DNA from: Aquatica leii | Taxonomy: Eukaryota > Arthropoda > Insecta > Coleoptera > Lampyridae | Reading direction: 5' to 3' | Assembly (NCBI GenBank): GCA_035610365.1 | Contig: CM069437.1 | Coordinates: forward strand, 53,344,093-53,408,092 | DNA: 64,000 nucleotides | Made by a program: the position numbers and the translations under genes | Shown: piece by piece, positions 56,781-64,000 of the stretch | How the letters are laid out: every line of letters begins with the position of its first letter | How positions within the stretch are numbered: the stretch's first letter is position 1 | Notes under the pieces: generated by a model | What the model was told of the DNA's origin: nothing | Databases searched by the model: none | The model's input: the letters and a program-made list of their open reading frames with translations, nothing else

Positions 56781-59474
56781 TAGAGATACAAGTATCTATT
56801 ATCTGATACGTTTATGTTACTTACATAAAGTTAATAATTTGTGAAAAAACGTGTATCACAAATAAAAAGAAGAAGAAAATAACATGCATAATCTTGGTAG
56901 CGAGATCATCTAAAATTAGGATTTTTATTAGTAAGGTTAAAATGGTTCTGAGAATTTTGTTAAGCTAACGAGTAACAAATAGAGAAAAAGAGACGACAGA
57001 GCGAATAGAACTAAAATCTATAAATTTTTGAAATATTACAAAATAAAGATGTGTTTTTTTTTGTAATCAAAGGTCGATTACGATTCTGTCACAAAGAAAA
57101 GATGTCGCGGTATTTATAAATTTGGAATGAAAGAAATTACGATTACGATTAAGACTAAACCTAATCTACATTTAATCAAATTTCTGAAATTAAACGTAGA
57201 CTTAGTTTAAAAGTAGACTAAATTTAAATCTGATGATCTGTGCAAACAGTAATGCTAAATTAAATATTTTAGTTTCTATTCAGGTTTAGCTACAATGTTT
57301 AATTTAAACAAGTAATTCTAGCGATTCCTTAATTGCTTGTGCGCAAATAAAATTGATTAAACAGAAGTCATTTACTCGAGCTTATTACACACTTCCATCG
57401 CAATTAGTATTATTTAGCAAACCGACAATAAATAACTTGGTTAAATTACGTTCTTTAATTGCAGTAATTGAGGCTATTTCAAAAAAACGCTACATGTGTA
57501 AAATTTTTCGAAGACAACCGTCATAAAAATGCAATTGCTTATTCAAAACCGAAAAAAGTGGTTTATTAAAAGAGTAAGCAAGATTTTGCAATTGTACTAT
57601 TATGCAGGTTTTTTGCTTTATAACACTGAGATTGCCAAACATACGATAAAATTTATTGACCCCTACTGATTGTTAATTAATTTTGTTTATAACGTTGCGT
57701 GCGAAAAATTAATCTTAATGATGTTTTTTTTTCAAATTATTTTTATGGTTAAAATATTTGTTTAATTAGATTTTGACTGTAACGTGATGTTTCCAATTAG
57801 AGATTAACGCATTTAATCAAATATAATTAAAAATCTTTTTCCGTTAAATACCGTATTATTTAATTACATAACGTTAGTGTTGTGTTAATTATTATTTTTC
57901 GTTGGTAATTATGAACTTTTTATTAAAATTTTATAAATGTTATGAAATTAAGTTACTTATAAAAAATACACAACCGTTGAATTTTGCGGTTTATAGATTA
58001 TTTGACTTTCATCGTTTTTTATCAAGTATGGGATATACTAACACAATTTTACAATTGTATAAAACATGATAATAAAGGATCAGATATTTTTATCAGCTAT
58101 ATATAATTGCAACGTAGAATGTGTTTAAACTTGTTTGTGCAAGTTTTAAAACAAAATTTGAAATCATGTTTCGTTTTCCAGATAAAATTTTTTTATAGCT
58201 TGTATCATAATGAGTTTTAAAACAATTTTAAACCATTTTATATACTTTAAAGTAAATACAAATTGAATGCATTAATTATTACATTTTATTAATGGTTTTC
58301 TAATGTAACTTTTGGGAAGGAAATAATCTGATGGTGTTGTAAACGTTTTTTGTTCAAAAAATAAAAATCACCAAAAAGATGTTTTCTATACCAAAAGCAA
58401 TACTTCACCTTCTAATGTGTACGGAAACAAACTTGAATTTTAAACTTTCTTACATACTGAATGAATCTTGTTCTTGATTCCTCTTAATATTTTTTCTTTG
58501 ACTCGGTTTAGTCGGTTTGTTACCAAATAATTATATGACCTATTGTTACTTAGCATGAATAATAATAAGTAAATAATGTAACTGCTTACGTTGTCGTTCT
58601 GAATTAGTTGTACTTTATCGTCAATTGTAACGATTATTACTAACAAGAAATATGGTAAGACGCAAACGACTTAACCATTTGACAACTGAGGTTTAACATA
58701 ATTCTTCCATCACGCTTTTTCAAAAAAATTACGTTTTCAGCTTCAGATTTATCAATTTTGAGCAACTTTAATTAATCCACCAGTAAGAACTATAAACCCA
58801 TTTATATATGCTACAACACAAATAGAAATAACAACGAGCAACCAATCGAAGACTTTCTGTGTATGGTTTATACTTCAACCCAAACCACAGAAAAGCTTTA
58901 TGAAAATAACTAAAGAGGCGATGACACTCTAGAGGAATTCTAAATAAGACGCGAAAGAGAAGAATTGTAAGCAAATACGTCTATTCTTCCCAGATGAACA
59001 TTTATCACCTAGTAGAAACTTGCCATGGATCGTTTAGAAAACATTAGACTAAAATCTAAAGTGACCAAAACTACAGCTTTAGTTATAGTTAAATAGAAGT
59101 ACCATAAGAAACTTGCAGAGTAGCTCTATCAGAATGACAAAATAAACAAGTTGGCAATAACTAATTAAAAAAACCATAGGCGCAGCAACCTACTGGTTCA
59201 CACACAAACACTAGGACGAGAAGAATAAGTTTAATTAAAAAATCTTTTTGCCAAAAATTTGTTGATCGTTACTATTTATTTTGGGAGTTGCAAGAAGTTT
59301 TGGATTTAAAGTATTTTTCATTATAAATAGATTTAAAAAATTAATTTTTAAGGTTTTCGCGGTCATGATTCTCTTACGTAGAAAGACTTTCGGGTTTTGA
59401 ATCGTGTTCAATATTTTCACATTTGACATAACTAAAAAGCTTACAAACTTTCAAAAACTCACAATATTAGAATA
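56781..59474. other. No recognised feature
   Basis: About 2.7 kb of AT-rich DNA. Short frames only (minus 58440-58646, 58768-58974, 59235-59429) with no family signature. Confidence 0.5.
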
Positions 59475-60200
59475 CTTTTTACAATACCTGACGTTTTAAC
59501 AGACGTGTCAGTGTTTTCTTCAGAAAGACTAACACTAAAGATATAGTATCCTGAGAAATCTTTATATTGCGTTGTTTAGATCAATTGGTCGTGACAGTTT
59601 TGATTTATTAGTCTTCCGGAACATGAATTTCAATACTGAGGCTAAGTCAATGCCATTATCTCTGTTAAAATTATTGGACTTGAATTTCGATGGTTTCCTT
59701 TTATAATGTGGGCCAGAAGTTCTGGGATTCAAAAAAAACATTTTCTCTTCGAATTTTATGACGTGTCCGGTGTCTAGGAAGTGTTCCGCAACAGCCGATC
59801 TTTATTATGTTTTTTGTGTCCGCCTTATGTTATCTTATTTTGGTAGCCATGCTTCACTTTGTTTGCTCCACATAAGCCACGAATAAGGGATGTGGTAAAT
59901 CCCTGGGTTTTCGAGTAGTGTTTGAAAATTTGTTGCATTAAAGACCATTTTGATGTTTTTAGCTCTAATTATATGGCTATTTTGTCTGCGCAGTTCTTTA
60001 GGTAAATAAGAAAGGGGTCTTCTGTTTTTGGTTTTTCTGTATTATGTTGTTCGTTGATCATTCTATCTACCTTTTTTGTATCCGTTTTTCCTTAAGACGC
60101 ATGTTAGATAGCCTAGCTCGGTCTATAACGCGTTAGGTTTGCTGATGGTTTTGGCCTTGAAAACTTCTGAGCTAGATGATGGTGCGTTTTGAACACTTGT
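59475..60200 (-). mobile_element. Penelope-like element fragment with GIY-YIG endonuclease region
   Basis: The minus strand reads 'LGYLTCVLRKNGYKKG' (about 60065-60115; end of the RT/linker), 'LSYLPKELRRQNSHIIRAKN' (about 59940-60010), 'ENPGIYHIPYSW' (about 59880-59914; the GVY-IPC entry of the GIY-YIG nuclease), degraded 'LMWSKQSEAWLPK', and 'RSAVAEHFLDTGHVIKFEEK' (about 59750-59805), then 'KRKPSKFKSNNFNRDNGIDL'. This is the C-terminal half of a Penelope-like protein. The 3' region (59475-59560) has CTGAAGAAAACACTGACACG on the minus strand, a usual 3'-UTR type. The RT core is absent; stops interrupt the nuclease. Confidence 0.85.
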
Positions 60201-60969
60201 AGTAAGAAAATATTCTTTTGCTTAATCAAGTGGGACGTGAGATAGCGAGGTAAGTTTTTTTACGTACATGTAAAAGTAATCTATTTTTCACATTTAATTT
60301 GATACTTTATTATTTTAAACTAATATTTTTTAAGACTGTAAGATACGACGTTTTTGTTTTAAAACGTTACGCAGTTTTAACGCCCAACGCGGAGCTTTTC
60401 TTTGTATTATAGTATTTTCTCACATTCAACGTTTAATTTATGTTGACTGCAGTTACTTACAAATTTGTCAGCGGTAATAGTTTATTTAAGTCAGTCAAAC
60501 ACTTAATCTTGTAGCACTATCAATAAAAATGCTAAACTGTTGCTTACAAAATAATATACAAACATCAAATTTAGAACCACACGGTTACACTTTAATAAAT
60601 TTTTATTGCAGTTTTGGTATAACAATTAGTACTATTATCAAAAATCAATGGACAAAGTAAAAAAAACTGCAAAATGTAACGACAGTTCAAAGCAAAAATG
60701 TATCAAAAATTAAATATTCAACAACTCGCATTTATGTTTTGCACACAGTGTTTAAAATTTTTGACTGTTTTTTTATTTTTTACCGGATACCATTTACAGT
60801 ACTGTGTAAAATGACAGGAAGATCTGTTTCTAAAAAATACTAGAATTAGAAAGCGCAAATGATTTAACACTAGAACCGCTGAAAACCCTGAACTATAAAA
60901 CGTTGTAACTATGTGTTTATTTGAATTGGAACATAGTAGTTCTAAGATTTTTCATATCCTTTTGTAATA
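60201..60969. other. No recognised feature
   Basis: AT-rich non-coding sequence of about 0.8 kb. Confidence 0.45.
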
Positions 60970-61620
60970 TACAAGGTGTATCTGAAATACGACTACAAAC
61001 TTAATAAGTAGTTTCCTTGTGGCGTTAAATAAAATTTTTTTGTTTAAAGATTTGGTCTAAAGTGGCCCAGTTTTGAGATATTTGAGATTAAAGTATTTAG
61101 GCCGATCCTAACTATCCAAACAAATGGAAATTGTTTGTTGATTGTAACTATTTGGTAAATTATGACTGTAAATGCTGTAAAATCTGTAAAACGTATTGAT
61201 ATATTGTTTTCGTTAATTTTCCATCATCTACAAAATCAATTGTTAATAAAACAATTAAAATAGATAGTAACGTTTATTTCTTAGCATTATTACAGATCCA
61301 GCTTAATAAAGTTTAGTTTGTGTACACAATCACGTATATCTTTGGTTGTAACAAAAACGAAAAAAAAACAAAATTCAGCTTTCTTAGAACGGAGTTCAGA
61401 TTTACTTCTGTCTCGAATTTTTTACAAATTTCTTTAGCTAAGTGTTCCGTGTTAACGTACTCATATTTTATAATATTGAATTTAAAATTTCTTTATTATG
61501 TACAACAGTGATACTGTTTTAATGTACAATGAGTGTAGTTATAACCTCAACGCTACACGTAGATTGTGGAGTTATATCCTAATAGACGATTGCTTTCAAT
61601 AAACTTTATTTTGGCGTGTG
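60970..61620 (+). repeat. Dispersed repeat, copy 2
   Basis: Collinear with 26900-27390 in the same orientation, with insertions and deletions (see that entry for shared blocks). It begins ACAAGGTGTATCTGAAATAC, compared with ACAGTGTGTCGAAAAGTTTT in copy 1. The CAAGC-rich hAT termini that enclose copy 1 are absent here, so the repeat exists independently of that element. Confidence 0.7.
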
Positions 61621-62339
61621 TGTAAGGATTTTGTTTTTCTTCAATGTATGTGCAGATATTGCAAATTGTTAAAAATCAGACTCAAAGTAGCACATCGTGT
61701 TTTAAGAAATTGTTCTTTGTGCCCTTATCATGTTCAATGAATTTAACAGTTACCAGACGTTGATTTGAACTGCGACTTGCAGCAACAAGAAACTTTTGAC
61801 CCTAACATTAGTGCCAAAATATTAAATTCAGAAGAGTGTTATTTACACGAAATGGAGTGCTGAATTTTCACAACACGTATGTTTGGAATGAAAAAAACCT
61901 TTCATAAAATTTAACAAAGCAACTTTCAATGATGTTGGTTTCGAAATGAAAGAATCTGATGGATATATTCTCAGTAAAAATGATAAGGAATCTGTAAGTA
62001 TCATCTGTAATATAAGGATAACCGACTACTTCCACGAAGACTGTAACAGGTAAAAAAGAACAAAAAACCATTAGAAACTGTGTGTCTCTAAAAATAAGAA
62101 GCAAACAAACTGCAAAAAGTGGGCATGTGTAGATAGTTATAAAATGTAAGAAGCATTATGTTGAAGGTGCACAACAAAATAATATAATTTGTGACACTTC
62201 TGGGACAACTTTTTTTTGCAAACTATGATTAGACCATATCCGTTTCAGGATTTGAAGCTTTCATTGCTGATTTACTTGTTTGTGGACATATGGTGCTTGT
62301 GCTTTAGATGCCAATAGCTTAGTTCAAAGGTGTTGAGAC
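61621..62339. other. No clear feature; may hold decayed piggyBac N-terminus
   Basis: Non-coding or decayed. A plus-strand stretch near 61750-61860 ('LPDVDLNCDLQQQETFDP', 'EECYLHEMEC') is acidic and lies upstream of the piggyBac fragment, where an acidic N-terminus would be expected, but no signature is certain. Confidence 0.35.
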
Positions 62340-62981
62340 TGCTTTTTTTGATAAAACAATGTAGCGTCAAAGGTTCCGTGACATGAGGTTTTTAAAATTT
62401 GACACTTGCTTCAATAGAAGTGAGAGTTTGAAGAATGACAAATTTTGTTTAGCATCAGAATTTTGGGACAGGTTCATGTCCAATTGCAGAAGCTGCTACA
62501 CGCTTAGTGAAAACATTACCATTGATGAACGTTTCACTTAATACATTTCCAAAAAAAATGATGTTTTCTTATATTATATTACCATAAAAAGTGTGAAGTG
62601 AACGTAGTGGTCCAAATGGTAAAAAATCCTCTTGTAAATCAGGTTCGCGTAGTCTACGCTTTCTACAACATACTAAATCTTGCTGTAATCAACAGTTGGA
62701 TCATTTATAAAGTTGTAACTAGTAAGAATATGTCAAAGAGAGACTGTATTTTTAAACTTGCTTTGGAACTCCGCAATGAATACATCAAAAAAAGCAAAAT
62801 TCTGAGAGTCTACGATAATAGAAACGGTCAATCGAGTTCACAAAATCAACACAAATGTCAAATTTTGAAATGTAAAAGAAGCCAAACAAAGAAAATGTGT
62901 ACAATATGTAACAAATACGTTTTTGTAAAGTGTGTCAGAATTGTGAAAAAATCTTTCACTTCTTTGGATTACGCAAAATAG
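62340..62981 (+). pseudogene. piggyBac-type transposase pseudogene, centre deleted
   Basis: Plus strand: 'RQRFRDMRFLKFDTCFNRSE' (about 62365-62420), 'DKFCLASEFWDRFMSNCRSC' and 'YTLSENITIDERFT' (about 62440-62540), a match to the 'R..F..I...L.FD......R...DK...I...WD.F..NC...Y.PG...T.DE' region with the first catalytic D (IDE). The next recognisable piece, from 62598, is 'VNVVVQMVKNPLVNQ', 'YNILNLAVINSWIIYK', 'MSKRDCIFKLALELR' and the cysteine-rich end 'KKMCTICNKYVFVKC'. The DxK and central catalytic part between these is missing, about 250-300 residues. Ends at a TAG at 62979-62981. Confidence 0.85.
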
Positions 62982-63702
62982 TTGATACGTACAAATGCAT
63001 AATTTATAATTTCTATAAACTAAATTTGCATTATTTTTTAGTAAGTATTAGATTTTTGAAATAGATTCTTCAAAATTAAGTTTATTTCCACCTTTAAACT
63101 GCTAAATTATAGAAAGAGTCAATTTTAGAGCTTTGCCTCACTAAAGGCGTAAAAAACATTATTTGGTAGACAAATGTCAAAATTACTATTATAAGAGAAG
63201 TAAAGATGAATGTTACAATTTGCTTAAAGCAAAAAAAGCTAACTACTTATAAAATAACGCCAACGCTAATGACCGTCTTTTTTAATTGTTAACATTTTCT
63301 GAGTTAATGTCTTTGTTCTTCATTATCTTATGATTTTGATTAATTTTCTAGCATGATTTTCATGAAAGTATTAACTAAACGTCAACCTCAGAAGGAACGC
63401 TATTCGAATTTAGAGTATCTCACCTACGCTCGCTACTCTTGAAAAACAAAACAAATTTTTAGAATTTGTAATTAAAGGTTTAAAAACATGCTTGTCAGAA
63501 TTATGCAGTATGGAGAAGTTTGAAATGCGCTCATATAATTTGCCATAAATGCACCGAAAAGTGGGAATTTTTGTATTCAATTTAATTGTTTGTAATATTT
63601 ATTTATTGGTTTCTTTATATTAGTTACATCCAAAAACTTAAATTATAGAATAAACAGTTAATGTTAAGTTTAGTCTAATGTTACTACTATGGTTAACGCG
63701 CT
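62982..63702. other. No recognised feature
   Basis: AT-rich spacer between two oppositely oriented piggyBac fragments. Confidence 0.45.
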
Positions 63703-64000
63703 CTATTCGCTTTCATTTCCGAGAACAGAACAGTAACGACAAATATTCAATGTGCAATGTTCCAAGCAAACACATTTTTGACATTTTACACATGAAAATC
63801 GTGTGAATTTTTTTTTCGGACCACGAGCGTTATCTAGAACTGGGTGATCTCAAGGTTCTTCTAGTCCTAAAATCCCCCTTATTCGAAGTTTTGTGATATT
63901 TGTAATTTTCGGATTTGCACGGAGATGACCTTCAATCAATTGAAAACATAATTTTCGAAGAAATAGTCGTCGTCGAAAATTCCAGTTTGAGTTGTTTGTT
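63703..64000 (-). pseudogene. piggyBac-type transposase C-terminus, runs off the right edge
   Basis: A minus-strand frame from the window edge to a TAG at 63703-63705: 'RRLFLRKLCFQLIEGHLRAN', 'ITKLRIRGILGLEEP', then one stop, 'DHPVLDNARGPKKKFTRFSC' and 'VKCQKCVCLEHC...CRYC'. The order (R..F...L...LI..H...R..., then a Cys-rich RING-like finger CxxC...CxxH...CxxC) is that of the C-terminal end of piggyBac transposases. It differs from the fragment at 62.6-63.0 kb, so it is another family. Most of the gene would lie to the right of this window. One internal stop suggests a pseudogene, but that cannot be judged from the end alone. Confidence 0.8.

Noticed and set aside
57100-57300. Repeated TAAAC/GATTA-like words that might be telomeric or satellite repeats
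   Set aside because: Irregular spacing and no constant unit; ordinary AT-rich low complexity.
1-64000. CRISPR arrays, tRNA and rRNA genes, bacterial operons
   Set aside because: No regularly spaced direct repeats, no convincing tRNA A/B-box cloverleaf and no rRNA-like sequence were seen; the composition and transposon families are eukaryotic.

Overview
The window reads as intergenic or intronic DNA from an arthropod genome, most likely an insect. It is AT-rich, has no bacterial-style gene packing, and contains almost nothing recognisable except transposable elements, most of them decayed. The family mix (Penelope-like elements, APE-type LINEs, Ty3/gypsy, hAT, Tc1/mariner, pogo, piggyBac) is typical of insects; I cannot name the species. 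I found no convincing host protein-coding gene, rRNA, tRNA or CRISPR array. All family calls come from reading translations and motifs by eye; none was tested by a database search.

Layout, left to right: a LINE (minus) running off the left edge (1-1880); unexplained AT-rich DNA; a 0.32 kb palindrome made of two inverted Penelope 3' ends (6426-6744); a second LINE (minus, 6960-9330); a hairpin MITE (10350-10531); a hAT-type terminus (11665); a Tc1 C-terminal scrap (minus, 12615-13000); a hAT transposase gene with recognisable introns (minus, 13403-15113); a ZMYM1/TTF-type hAT transposase (plus, 16436-18195); a Tc1 N-terminal scrap (minus, 18290-18670); a mariner transposase pseudogene (minus, 20130-21015); another ZMYM1-type scrap (21941-22246); a Penelope-like element (minus, 24090-25820); a complete non-autonomous hAT element with an 8-bp target duplication (26424-27552); a pogo/jerky-type transposase pseudogene (minus, 29230-30720); a retroelement integrase scrap (minus, 30895-31240); a BED-finger hAT N-terminus (plus, 33852-35070); an RTE-like LINE (minus, 35100-36440) abutting a younger LINE 3' end (minus, 36445-37790); a pair of diverged direct repeats resembling old LTRs (38776-39890); a degenerate ORF cluster (41660-42870); an I/R1-like LINE (minus, 44180-48147 plus 55907-56780) split by a young Ty3/gypsy element (plus, 48148-55906); a second Penelope-like fragment (minus, 59475-60200); a dispersed repeat (60970-61620); and two piggyBac C-terminal fragments (62340-62981 plus; 63703-64000 minus).

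The best-preserved element is the Ty3/gypsy retrotransposon. It has 1.5 kb LTRs with TGTAAC/GTTACA ends, a 4-bp ATCT target duplication, a primer-binding site, gag with a zinc knuckle, a candidate -1 frameshift heptamer, protease, RT, RNase H, integrase and a polypurine tract. It carries a few frame breaks, including one nonsense codon in integrase. It sits inside ORF1 of the LINE, and that ORF resumes on the other side.

Across the window, coding-competent remnants lie strongly on the minus strand: all seven LINE or Penelope remnants and most DNA-transposon remnants. Such antisense bias would be expected in an intron of a plus-strand host gene or in a one-directional piRNA cluster read from the plus strand. 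This is a hypothesis only; the sequence alone cannot decide it.
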